DNA of 64,000 nt from Pseudofrankia saprophytica (lineage in GTDB: Bacteria > Actinomycetota > Actinomycetes > Frankiales > Frankiaceae). Position numbers and translations under genes: made by a program. This document shows, in pieces, positions 9,248 through 17,718 of the stretch. Location: positions 2,060,188 to 2,124,187 of the forward strand of contig NZ_KI912266.1 in assembly GCF_000235425.2 (NCBI RefSeq). The letters run 5' to 3'. Positions within the stretch are counted from its first letter, which is position 1; each line of letters starts with the position of its first letter. The notes under the pieces were generated by a model. That model was given only the letters and a program-made list of their open reading frames with translations, made no database searches and had not been told where the DNA came from.

Positions 9248-12200
9248 CTATTGAGCGCTGGCCGGACAGGTGTTCCGGTACGGCTCGGTGGCGAGGTAGC
9301 GAGTCCATTCCTGTTTGTCCAGGCCCCGGCCGGCGCGTTGGCAGGCGACCTGGACTGCGGCGTTCCGCAGGTACTGGAGCACCCCGATATCCCACATGCG
9401 CACCGTGCCGTCGTCTCCGCCGGCGGCAAGCAGGCCGTCAGGGGCAACCGCCACTGAGTTGACCGAGGTGCGCGAGTTTGTGACGCTGGCGATCGGGTCA
9501 CCAAGTGGACGGGGCGCTCCCCGGTCACTGACGTCCCACAAGCGCACCGTGCCATCGTTTGCGCCGACGGCAAGTATGCCGTCCGGACCGAACGCCAGCG
9601 AGTAGACCGAGGCGGTGGCGCCGGTGAGTGGATCGCCGAGTGGGCGGGGCGCCTCCCGGTTGCTGATGTCCCAGAGGCGCACCGCGCCGTCGGATCCGCC
9701 GAAGGCGAGCAGGCCGTTCGGGCTGAACGCCACCGCGTTGAGCTGGTTGATCATGTAGGTGTAGCTGGGGGGCGTGGAGCTGAGCAGGTGGGGCGCGGCC
9801 CGGCCGCTGACGTCCCACAACCGGACCATGCCGAGGTCGCCTGTCGCAAGAAGGCCGTTCGGGCCGAATGCCAACGAGTGCGCCTCGCTGGAGTCGGTGG
9901 GGGCTGAGGTGCCGAGCAGGTGGGGCGCGCCCCGACTGCTGACGTCCCACAACTTCACCCCACCGTCGCCGCCTGTCGCAAGAAGGCCGTTCGGGCCGAA
10001 TGCCAATGAGCGCACCTGGCTGGAGTCGGTGGGGGCTGAGGTGCCGAGCAGGTGGGGCGCGCCCCGACTGCTGACGTCCCACAACTTCACCCCACCGTCG
10101 CCGCCTGTTGCAAGAAGGCCGTTCGGGCCGAATGCCAATGAGCGCACCTGGCTGGAGTCGGTGGGGGCTGAGGTGCCGAGCAGGTGGGGCGCGCCCCGAC
10201 TGCTGACGTCCCACAACTTCACCCCACCGTCGCCGCCTGTTGCAAGAAGGCCGTTCGGGCCCAACGCCAGCGCGTTTGGCTGCTCGGTGTCGCTGACGGG
10301 TGTGGCCCCTAGTGGACGAGGTGCTGCCCAGCCACTGATGTCCCACAGGCGGACTGTGCCATCGGAACCGCCAGAGGCAAGGAGCCCGTCCGGGCCGAAC
10401 ACCACTGAGTAGACCGGGCCGGTGTGACCTGTGAGTGGGCCGCCGAGTGCACGAGGCGTGGTCCGGTCGCTGATGTCCCACAGGCGGACTGTGCCATCGG
10501 AACCGCCAGAGGCAAGGAGCCCGTCCGGGCCGAACACGACTGAGTTGACCGAGCCGGTCCCGTTGGAGGCCCCGAGTGGGCGAGGCGTGGCCCGACCACT
10601 GATATCCCACAACCGCACTCCGCTGCCGTCGCCTGTAGCGAGTAGCCCGTCCGGGCCGGACACCGCTGAGTTGACCGAGCCGAGGCTGCGTGAGGGCGTC
10701 ACACTGAGTCGCTGCGGTGCGCCTGGGTCATTGATATCCCACAGGCGCACCTCGCCGTTCTGAGTTACAGAGGTGAGGAGGCCGTCCGGGCCGAACACTA
10801 CTGAGGCTAGGGAGCTGCCGGCGCTGATGTCGTTCGAGGGCCTGGAACCCGGTCGCCGTGGTGTGCCTGGGTCATTGACATCCCACAGGCGAACCGCGCC
10901 GTCTTGACTACCGACGGCGAGAATTCCATCTGGGCTGAACATCACTGAGTTGACCGAGCTGACCGTAGCCGTGTCGCTGGCGATGGTGGTGCGTAGGTGG
11001 GGGGTGGCGGCAAGGGTCTGGAGGAGATTGCTGCGGGCACGCGCTTGCTGGTTTTTGGGGGCGATGGTGTCAGCGGCGACGGCCAGGCGCAGCGACAGTG
11101 CCGGGTCCGTGGTGCGGGCGTTGTCGGCGAGGGTGAGGAGTTGGTCGGCTACCGCGGTGCGCCGCCCGTCTTCGGCGGTCTTGGCCTGGAGGTATGCGGT
11201 GATCCCGAGGCTGCTGGCGGCCAGGAGTAGGGCGATCAGGATGGTGATGGCGGTGGTGATGCGCCGGCGGGCGTGGCGGCGGCTGGTGGTCAGGAACTGC
11301 CGGGTTGTGGGGGTGAGCTCGTCGGGGATCAGGAGGTCGAGGGTGGAGTCGGCTCTGCTGTATCCCCACAGCTGGCCGGCTGGGCGGCCCGCCAGTTGCC
11401 AGTCGGTGGCGGCGGTTTCGGCCTGGGCGCGTTGGCGTAGCCGCTCGGCGTTGGTGGCGATCGCCTTGTTGAGCGATGGCCATGCGGTCAGCAGTCGTTC
11501 GTGGGCGACTTCCACCGTGACGGGTCCGTCGGGGGTGGCGTCGAGGACGAGCAGCCGTCGGCTGACGAACGGGAGCAGCTGGGCCCGGGTGAGGTCGGGC
11601 AGCTGGTCGAGCGGGATGCGTCGGCGGATGGGTCGGTTGTCGGTGTCGACGGTGACCAGTGCCAGCAGTCCTGCCAGGACGTCCTGCTGGCTGCGGCCGG
11701 TGGTCGTGGTGGCGTCGGTGAGGGCGGCGTCGGCTTGTTCGATGAGTGCCTGTTGGACGCCGCCGATCTGCTCGTACAGCCCGGCGGAGAGCACGTGGGT
11801 GGCGGCGGCCTGGGCGGTGAGGTGCAGGCGTTGGAGGGTGTAGGCGAGCAGGGGCAGGGCGTGGCCGTCGCCGGTGTCGGTGACCATGCGGGCGACGAGC
11901 TCGTCGTCGATGTGCAGCCCGGACATCCGCGCCGGTTCGGCGATCACCAGCGGGAGCAGGTCGCGCGAGAGCGGTAGGACCGGTTCTACCGCCACCGACA
12001 GCCCGGTGGGTGCGGCGGCTTCGAGGAGTGGGTCGAGGTATTCGGAGCGCAGCGTCGCCACGACCCGCACCCGAGCCTGGATCGTCACGGCCAGCAGGGC
12101 CAGGAACCGGTCACGGTCGGCGGGGCTGGTGCGTACGAGCAGTTCCTCGGCCTGGTCGATGACCAGCAGTAGCCACCGGGCCGGGTTGGCCGCGGCCAGC

Positions 12201-13102
12201 AACTCGCCGATGACCTGGCCGATAGCGTCCGGGTCAGCCAGCCGGCGGGTCAACGTTTCGGCGTCCCAGTCCAGGCCATGGCGCCGGCCGGCATCGGCGA
12301 GCACCACCGCCAGCGCCGCCGCTGGCTGGTCGCTAGGGGTCATCGGCAGCAGGGTCAGCCAGTCGGCCTCGCCGGCCAGCCTCGGGGTGAGGCCAGCGGC
12401 GACGAGCGAGGATTTCCCACAGCCTGACGGGCCGACCACTGCCATCAACCCGCCCGCGTCGGCGTGGGCGATCATCCGGTCCGCCAGGTGGCGGGTCTCC
12501 GGTTCCCGGCCGCGGAAGGCCCCGGCCCGGTTCGCGTCGAAGGCCGCCAGGCCCGGGAACGGCGAGAGCCTCGGCTCTCCGTCGCTGGTCTCGTGCAGGC
12601 CGGGATAGTCGGGTGCGGCGCTGGCGGGGAACGGCGGCGGGGTCGTCGGCTTCTGTCGGGCGGACGTAGCCACACCGAGCAGACGCTCGCGGGCGGCGTC
12701 GTCGCCGAGGCCGAAAAGGTCCACCCCGACCAGCGGGCGCAGCAGGCCCGGTCTCGGGCAGTCCTCGACCCGCGTCACCACCAGTCGACGTTGCGCTCCG
12801 GTCGGGTCGTCGGCCCAGATGGCCTGCCACTGCGCGGTCTCCATCGCCGAGACCAGATACGCCGACGACAGCACCGCGATCATCCGCGCCGACGTCGACA
12901 GCGCCCGCTGCGTCTCGGTGACGACGTTCGACCCGCCGGTGAAGTCCCAGGCCCGCACCAGCACCCGGTAGCCGGCGGCCTCTAATTGCCAGCCGATCCA
13001 CTCCGCCCACGCCAGGTCCGGCATCGCGTACGAGACGAAGAAATCGACAGCGGCATCGGTCCGGACAGCATCCGGCCGGTCTCCCCCCGTGACCATGCTC
13101 AT
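9248..13102 (-). CDS. TIR-STAND-WD40 receptor protein
   Basis: A 1284-residue protein. Residues about 18-145 form a TIR domain (DFFVSYAMPDLAWAEWIGW, then RRLVVTRVEDC). From about 180 there is an nSTAND1-type NTPase: PFPGLAAFDANRAGAFRGRE lead-in, Walker A GPSGCGKS at 224-231, Walker B WLLLVIDQAEELL. A predicted transmembrane helix is at about 612-635 (AITILIALLLAASSLGITA), then a helical segment rich in A-D-P, then about 12 WD40-type blades to residue about 1240 (GPDGLLASGGSDGTVRLWD). Three successive blades are almost identical at DNA level. The residue aligned with the catalytic TIR glutamate appears to be Gln91 (SAMETAQW), so NADase activity is doubtful. Stands divergent from the LGFP-lectin gene. 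Known for the family: NTP-dependent conflict or death switches. The start offers ATG 13102 or 13096, neither with a strong ribosome binding site. Confidence 0.
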   Translation of the reverse strand: MSMVTGGDRPDAVRTDAAVDFFVSYAMPDLAWAEWIGWQLEAAGYRVLVRAWDFTGGSNVVTETQRALSTSARMIAVLSSAYLVSAMETAQWQAIWADDPTGAQRRLVVTRVEDCPRPGLLRPLVGVDLFGLGDDAARERLLGVATSARQKPTTPPPFPASAAPDYPGLHETSDGEPRLSPFPGLAAFDANRAGAFRGREPETRHLADRMIAHADAGGLMAVVGPSGCGKSSLVAAGLTPRLAGEADWLTLLPMTPSDQPAAALAVVLADAGRRHGLDWDAETLTRRLADPDAIGQVIGELLAAANPARWLLLVIDQAEELLVRTSPADRDRFLALLAVTIQARVRVVATLRSEYLDPLLEAAAPTGLSVAVEPVLPLSRDLLPLVIAEPARMSGLHIDDELVARMVTDTGDGHALPLLAYTLQRLHLTAQAAATHVLSAGLYEQIGGVQQALIEQADAALTDATTTTGRSQQDVLAGLLALVTVDTDNRPIRRRIPLDQLPDLTRAQLLPFVSRRLLVLDATPDGPVTVEVAHERLLTAWPSLNKAIATNAERLRQRAQAETAATDWQLAGRPAGQLWGYSRADSTLDLLIPDELTPTTRQFLTTSRRHARRRITTAITILIALLLAASSLGITAYLQAKTAEDGRRTAVADQLLTLADNARTTDPALSLRLAVAADTIAPKNQQARARSNLLQTLAATPHLRTTIASDTATVSSVNSVMFSPDGILAVGSQDGAVRLWDVNDPGTPRRPGSRPSNDISAGSSLASVVFGPDGLLTSVTQNGEVRLWDINDPGAPQRLSVTPSRSLGSVNSAVSGPDGLLATGDGSGVRLWDISGRATPRPLGASNGTGSVNSVVFGPDGLLASGGSDGTVRLWDISDRTTPRALGGPLTGHTGPVYSVVFGPDGLLASGGSDGTVRLWDISGWAAPRPLGATPVSDTEQPNALALGPNGLLATGGDGGVKLWDVSSRGAPHLLGTSAPTDSSQVRSLAFGPNGLLATGGDGGVKLWDVSSRGAPHLLGTSAPTDSSQVRSLAFGPNGLLATGGDGGVKLWDVSSRGAPHLLGTSAPTDSSEAHSLAFGPNGLLATGDLGMVRLWDVSGRAAPHLLSSTPPSYTYMINQLNAVAFSPNGLLAFGGSDGAVRLWDISNREAPRPLGDPLTGATASVYSLAFGPDGILAVGANDGTVRLWDVSDRGAPRPLGDPIASVTNSRTSVNSVAVAPDGLLAAGGDDGTVRMWDIGVLQYLRNAAVQVACQRAGRGLDKQEWTRYLATEPYRNTCPASAQ
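9852..10261 (-). repeat. three near-identical 132-bp tandem units encoding WD40 blades
   Basis: The segment GAGTCGGTGGGGGCTGAGGT recurs at 9891, 10023 and 10155, exactly 132 bp apart, with only a few base differences between units. Each unit encodes one 44-residue blade (LGTSAPTDSS ... GGDGGVKLWD). The other blades of the same gene are much more diverged. This implies recent duplication or gene conversion inside the propeller. Confidence 0.
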
Positions 13103-13219
13103 AGAATGCCACAGGCTGTACTAGAAACCGTCACATCGTCGTATCGCCAGTCGAAGGTCCAGTGTTGGACGAACGCTGACACGAGCTAGGAACGATGCCC
13201 ATGGACCCGGTGCGAGCTC

Positions 13220-13891
13220 ATGGAAGGAACCACCGGTGAGCTTGGCTTCCCGACCTCTCCGGAGCGGGAATTGTATGAGCGCTTCGGTCGCGGGCAGATG
13301 CAGCGTTTCGAGAATGGCGCGATCCTCTACTACGACGAGTACGACGCGGTCCCGGTGACCGGAGCCGGCTGGCATCTCGTCGGCCGAGACGAGAAGGTCG
13401 GGGATAAGTGCCGGTTCCCGCTCGCCGGCCCGCAGCGCCTCCGTGATGTCTCGACCGATGTCATCCAACAGTTCGAAGGCGGCATTGTCACGGTGACGGG
13501 CGGCCGAGCCGAGTTCTGGCCGACCCCGGCGGCCAGCCGCCTGCTCCATCGTCTTGAGCCAGGCCAGGCGCTTGCCGTCCGCGAGTGCCTCTACTCCCCA
13601 GAGCAGCACCGGCTGACCCTGCGGGAGGACGGGAATCTCGTGCTCTACCGTCCCGGCCGGACCTCAGGCTCGGGCGCGCTGTGGGCCAGCGACACCGCGG
13701 GTAGGCCTGCCGAGAAGCTCATGCTCCGCAGCGACGGCAACCTGGTCCTCTGTGACGGGCAGGCCAGGAAGCACTGGGAGAGCGAGACCGCGGGCAACCC
13801 CGGAGGGGTCCTCGTGCTCCAGGCCAACGGTGTCCTCATCCTTTGCGGGGTAGATGGGACCATCCTCAGATCGTGGCCGGAGAACAGATAG
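13220..13891 (+). CDS. LGFP-repeat plus bulb-type (mannose-binding) lectin protein
   Basis: 223 residues. An N-terminal LGFP-like unit (TGELGFPTSPERE ... FENGAILYYDEYDA) and a second weaker one are followed from about residue 118 by three B-lectin strands: REDGNLVLYRPG, RSDGNLVLCDGQ and QANGVLILCGVDG, each with a tryptophan-containing turn (LWASDTAG, HWESETAG). The QxDxNxVxY sugar-binding signature is only partly kept (DGNLVLY), so ligand binding is uncertain. No signal peptide is present from ATG 13220, and an in-frame stop lies about 30 bases upstream. Divergently arranged with the TIR-STAND gene (118-bp gap). LGFP repeats are usually cell-wall associated. The role is unknown; a surface or effector component of the island is one possibility. 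Confidence 0.
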   Translation: MEGTTGELGFPTSPERELYERFGRGQMQRFENGAILYYDEYDAVPVTGAGWHLVGRDEKVGDKCRFPLAGPQRLRDVSTDVIQQFEGGIVTVTGGRAEFWPTPAASRLLHRLEPGQALAVRECLYSPEQHRLTLREDGNLVLYRPGRTSGSGALWASDTAGRPAEKLMLRSDGNLVLCDGQARKHWESETAGNPGGVLVLQANGVLILCGVDGTILRSWPENR

Positions 13892-13939
13892 CCGCGTCGG
13901 CCCACATCACAGCAGACACCGTGCCCGCAGAAGCGGACA

Positions 13940-14149
13940 TCAAGCAAGCATGACGATCTCTCGAACCGTCTTGCCGTCCTTGATCTGAATCTTGTTGCCG
14001 TTAGCGGTCTCTTCTTCGATCAGCTTGTAAATAGCAATGGCGCGCCGGATAGCCTCGGTGTTGGAGATTCCCCGCCTTTCCGTGATCTCCTTAAGGGCGG
14101 CAGCCGATTCCTGATTGATATTTACAGATAGCCGCGTGGCGTCAGGCAT
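13940..14149 (-). CDS. small ribbon-helix-helix DNA-binding protein
   Basis: 69 residues beginning ATRLSVNINQESAAALKEI, the strand and first helix of a CopG/Arc-type ribbon-helix-helix fold, followed by GISNTEAIRRAIAIY as the second helix and a charged tail. Such proteins bind DNA as dimers and are often autoregulators or antitoxins. No toxin gene is adjacent. Just upstream the sequence ATCACCCTTCGGTAGTGAT (14160-14178) has ATCAC/GTGAT arms and could be its own operator (inference). Confidence 0.
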   Translation of the reverse strand: MPDATRLSVNINQESAAALKEITERRGISNTEAIRRAIAIYKLIEEETANGNKIQIKDGKTVREIVMLA

Positions 14150-15172
14150 AGAATGGACCTATCACCCTTCGGTAGTGATTGACGGAGCGCCGGATCTCGG
14201 CGCAAATCCCTCATGGGGCGTGAATAGATCGACGCCGGACGTTCCGCACCTCGCCACTCGCGTGGCGGCACGGGCGCCGGTGGCAACGTCGCGATCCGGG
14301 AAGCTGGGGAGAGGGCGGAGTTGTCTCATGGCACACCTCCCCGTAGCGCAATCAGACATACGAACACAGAAAGTGACGATTAGTCACCGTAGGCGACTGT
14401 CATCGGCGCCTGGTCGCGGTCCTAAGTCAAGCACGCCCTGCCTCGGAGTGTCACAGCGCTACGCCACCGTTACCACATCTTTGGAGTCTGTTTCGCTCCT
14501 TTCCCCCGCCGTCTATGCGCATGCAGTGTGGGCGATCGGTGTATCAGGAGTGTGTCATTCGGTCTGTAGAGCCACACCGACGTGCGGATTCGGCGTGGCG
14601 ACACACCGCCGGCGACCGGCTACCTGCGGGGCTGGCGGCCGCTTGATGCGGCACCTTCGACGACCGGCACTGCACGTGGGTCGTGATCGGCAGTGGGTGT
14701 GAGGGTGCCCGTTGCCGTGTAGAGCGCTGCCAGATCTTGATCAGGCCAGAGGCCATGGCTACACCTGACGCGTCGCGCAGAGATGTCGACCGTGACGTAG
14801 GCGCGGCGATGACGCGTTGGGCGGGCCCGGCCCTCCCACGGTCGCCGTACTGGCATGGCCTCCGAAGGCGCCCGGCTACCAAGGGTCTACAGGATGAGCC
14901 CTCGATCCAGGCCAAACAGATCTAACGTATTTCTGTTTGGCTCGTTCACCGCGCCGTTCCGGTGACGACAGGGGCCGCGGTACTCGTCGCGTCGACGGGG
15001 TCGAGGACAGGCGGTTGGGGCCTCCGTCCCGGCTGTTCTTCGTTCCGGTCCTCGCGTTGACTGGGCCGACCGTCGGTTTCTTCGCCCACGAACACCGGAA
15101 GCCGGATCGGCGCTTATCCGCTCTCTTCTCCTGTCGGCCCGCCAGCGTGATCACAAATTCCAGAGGCCGTAG
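14150..15172. other. about 1 kb without a supportable gene
   Basis: Only short or compositionally atypical open frames occur. Visible structure: a GTGAC/GTCAC inverted repeat with a GATTA loop at about 14372-14386 and a 10-bp inverted repeat GCCAAACAGA (14911-14920) with its complement at 14932-14941. The second could terminate transcription from either side. Likely a relic of lost genes. Confidence 0.
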
Positions 15173-15472
15173 CTAGAACCTGGAACCGGCGGTGACCTTC
15201 TCACTAGTGCTGTCAATCCCAAGTGCGTGGTAGGCGTCCCTGATGAGCTCAACGGGAACGCTCACGCATGCCTCGCCGGCAGGCAAATTCGGGTGGTCGA
15301 CCGTATAGCCCTGGACGACCACGTAACCTGGCCTCGCCGATAGGAAAACCGCCGGGCAGTCGTTTGCCCCAGAGGGGCAGGTGGTGGCGATAGGGTCGTC
15401 GCTGCCGTCGTCCACACAGAACTCCTTGGTGAAGCGGGGTTCCTGTCCCCCCGACCGGGCCCCGTCCATCAT
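15173..15472 (-). CDS. small partner protein downstream of an XRE regulator
   Basis: 99 residues, four cysteines, no recognised domain (ARPGYVVVQGYTVDHPNLPA; SVPVELIRDAYHALG). It starts 24 bases after the XRE/DUF5753 gene with GAGG directly ahead of ATGATG. In actinomycetes such regulators are very often followed by a small DUF397-type protein that acts with them; this one occupies the same slot but is not an obvious DUF397 sequence. The partner role is an inference from position. Confidence 0.
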   Translation of the reverse strand: MMDGARSGGQEPRFTKEFCVDDGSDDPIATTCPSGANDCPAVFLSARPGYVVVQGYTVDHPNLPAGEACVSVPVELIRDAYHALGIDSTSEKVTAGSRF

Positions 15473-15496
15473 CCTCGATGAGGCTGCGAGACGTAG

Positions 15497-16366
15497 CTAT
15501 TCGGGTGAAACTCTGTGTAGTTTGATGTGGCGATCCAGGTACTCCCGCAACAGCGCGTCCGTGTCTGGCGTCGCCTGCTCCTCGAACTTTCTGATCATCC
15601 TGCGGTATGCCGCGAGGTGGATCGGCCGCTGGGTTCGGTGCACCGAAGTCGCGATATCGACGAGCGCCGTCGCGTCGTCGAAGATCGTAAACCCGTGTCC
15701 CCGGGGGTAGAAGGGATCGACCTCGCCCGGGATGATCACCAGATTAATGTTGGGGCGGGCCGCCATCTTCTGGAGATGCTCGATCTGCGTCGCCATCTCG
15801 ATCGGCGTCGCGATGGCGTACCGCAGAACCGTCTCCATGATCACGAAGGTGAAGCGCTTTTCCTCATAGAGGACGCGCTGACGTTCCAGCCGACGCGCAA
15901 CCTGATCAACTAGAGTGATCATGTTGTCGTACTCGAACAGGTCCGCGAACCTGGTGAACACCGCCCTGGCGTACCCGCTGGTCTGGAGGAGACCCGGGAC
16001 CAGGTCCGGCTGCCATGACTCGATCACGGTCGAGCGTTGCTCGTACTCCTGGTAGGCGCTCTGGAAGTGGCCTACCGGCTCCTCGGTGCTGGAGCCGAGT
16101 CCGAACTGTGTCTCCGCCCGCCGGCGAAACTTGGCGACGACCTCGTCGTCCTGGTCGAGGGCGCGGACGATCGCTTCTACGTCCTCGGGCGTCGGTATGA
16201 CGGCCCCGGTCTCGATCCGGGAGATCTTGGACTGGCTCATCGGGAGACGGTCCGCGAGCTGCTTGCCGGTGACCTTCTGCCTACGTCTCAGCGCGGCAAG
16301 CGCGAGACCGAGCCGACGGGTCTCGTCGGCGCGGGCCGCCGTTGGAACATCACTCGTACCGCTCAT
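15497..16366 (-). CDS. XRE-family regulator with DUF5753 domain
   Basis: 289 residues from ATG 16366 (MSGTSDVP). Residues about 18-75 are a helix-turn-helix (KQLADRLPMSQSKISRIETG). From about 105 the DUF5753 domain runs to near the end (SWQPDLVPGLLQTSGYARAVF; HLQKMAARPNINLVIIP). Family members such as WhiJ-type proteins control development or secondary metabolism and pair with a small downstream protein, as here. Repeated GCATAC/GTATGC motifs occur in its upstream region and may be operator sites. Confidence 0.
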   Translation of the reverse strand: MSGTSDVPTAARADETRRLGLALAALRRRQKVTGKQLADRLPMSQSKISRIETGAVIPTPEDVEAIVRALDQDDEVVAKFRRRAETQFGLGSSTEEPVGHFQSAYQEYEQRSTVIESWQPDLVPGLLQTSGYARAVFTRFADLFEYDNMITLVDQVARRLERQRVLYEEKRFTFVIMETVLRYAIATPIEMATQIEHLQKMAARPNINLVIIPGEVDPFYPRGHGFTIFDDATALVDIATSVHRTQRPIHLAAYRRMIRKFEEQATPDTDALLREYLDRHIKLHRVSPE

Positions 16367-16545
16367 CGTGCCGGTCCCGCCTCCACGTTCGCACCTCTGT
16401 CTGCCGCTGTCCCCTACGCGCGCCCGCGACCAAACAGGTGTCACTCTGAGGAACTGGGTTTCGGGACCAGTGGTTTCTCGGCGTGAGCCAGAGCTCGGGG
16501 TCCACCGTGACCGCCCTCATCCGTGGTGACCCGCGATGCGGAACA

Positions 16546-16566
16546 GTATGCATCGTATGCGCATAC
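16546..16566. promoter_or_regulatory. clustered GTATGC/GCATAC sites upstream of the XRE gene
   Basis: GTATGC at 16546-16551 and 16555-16560 is followed at once by GCATAC at 16561-16566; further GCATAC copies lie at 16735-16740 and 16992-16997. The last two bases of pair two and three form a GTATGCGCATAC palindrome. Position about 180 bp ahead of the XRE start suggests an operator array; inference only. Confidence 0.
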
Positions 16567-17115
16567 AGAAAGCTATCGGCATCGTGCTGCGTACCCTCTG
16601 CAGTGATGCCTCTCTACCAGCTCTTTACTGATAGTGGCCTCCGTCACAGCTAGGGCACCGCCCGTTCCGCCTTGCATCGAGCGACCCTACTCTGCATCTT
16701 CAACCCGCCCGGGAGCGTGTGGGCGGGTCCACATGCATACGCTAGCGTTGTGCGGGTAGGTGGCGGCCGGCGAGGGAAGGGTGGTGCTGTGATCGTGTCC
16801 GATCGCGCCCTTCCGGTACCCGCCGAACGGTCGGGAGGGTCGAACTGTTCCCACGAGCGCGCAAGCTGGAGCCGGACCGGTACAGTGCTTCCCACCTTCT
16901 CTTCTAGCGGTTCGGGCCGCGAGACGGGAGCCGGTCAGCCGGCATGACTCCCATCCAGGGATCTCTCCGCGGGTACCTTCCGCATGCAATTGCATACGAA
17001 CGGGTTCGGTGAATCAGCGGGATGCGTCCGAGCTGTACCGACCGGGTATCAAATGATCTTTGCTTTGTGACCGTAGCAATGCCGCTCGGTTACCCTCTGT
17101 ACCTGGAGAACCCCC
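16567..17115. other. intergenic region upstream of a possible small ORF
   Basis: No convincing gene. Contains the two outlying GCATAC motifs and the palindrome TGCAATTGCA at 16985-16994. Probably promoter DNA for the divergent XRE gene and for the ORF at 17116. Confidence 0.
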
Positions 17116-17220
17116 GTGTCGACACCTGACGATGACCCTCCCGTCACCGAGATCCTTGAGGACGAACAGCCTCAGCCCGGCCTCGGAGGCGTCTACGAGC
17201 TCCGCGAGGTGACGAGCTAA
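17116..17220 (+). CDS. possible 34-residue acidic peptide
   Basis: GTG at 17116 has a GGAG ribosome binding site 5 bases upstream and opens a frame of 34 residues (STPDDDPPVTEILEDEQPQP then GLGGVYELREVTS) to TAA at 17218-17220. It is acidic, proline-rich at the front and has a glycine break before the tail, a shape reminiscent of a leader-core peptide, but no maturation enzyme is nearby and it has no cysteine. It may be a real small gene or chance. Low confidence. Confidence 0.
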   Translation: MSTPDDDPPVTEILEDEQPQPGLGGVYELREVTS

Positions 17221-17718
17221 GCGACACCGCTTGGACATGAGAAGGAAGGGTCGGCGGTCCGGACCGGGGCGGGGACCGGCGGACCAGGTCGCCGCGGCGC
17301 GCACGGGGGCGCGCCGCGGCCAACGCCGAAACTGCCGACATCCGGTGTACCCAAGCGAGCGCGGGACAGGCGGCCGACAGTGTCGGGCGGCCACGGGGGA
17401 TCCGTCCGCACGGCCCGTCCACCGGCTGGCAGGCCGCCCGGAGCGCACGTCCCACCTCCGCCCCGACAGATTCCGATCATCGCGTCTGGGATTCGACCGG
17501 CACCTGGACCGACCTTGCCGTGCGGCTGCTGTCCGCCGCGCTGCTCGGGGAACCACGATCCCGACTCGGGCGACGCCGTCAGGCGGACAGACGAGTCGCG
17601 ACGGTGACGACGGCACCCTTGTCGACCTTGTTGATGTTCTATGACGATGGGACTATGTCCGTCTGAGTCATGGGCGTGCGACCGCCGGTGGCTGGTCAGC
17701 TGACGGGGGTGGCTGCCG
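17221..17718. other. about 500 bp upstream of the EAD-STAND gene, no clear gene
   Basis: All six frames carry open stretches because of the extreme GC content, but none has a recognised motif or a good start signal. Likely the 5' region of the gene that starts at 17719. Confidence 0.

Noticed and set aside
9852-10261. Regularly spaced repeats considered as a CRISPR array
   Set aside because: Units are 132 bp, contiguous, coding and vary within blades; there are no short repeats with unique spacers and no cas genes.
9774-11843. Plus-strand repeat-containing frames (for example GAPRLLTSHNFTPPSPPVAR) and Ser/Arg-rich frames
   Set aside because: Antisense shadows of the WD40 and STAND parts of the TIR protein.
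17230-17644. Possible gene upstream of the EAD-STAND gene
   Set aside because: Three overlapping plus-strand frames and two minus-strand frames are open but none has a start signal or protein-like pattern.
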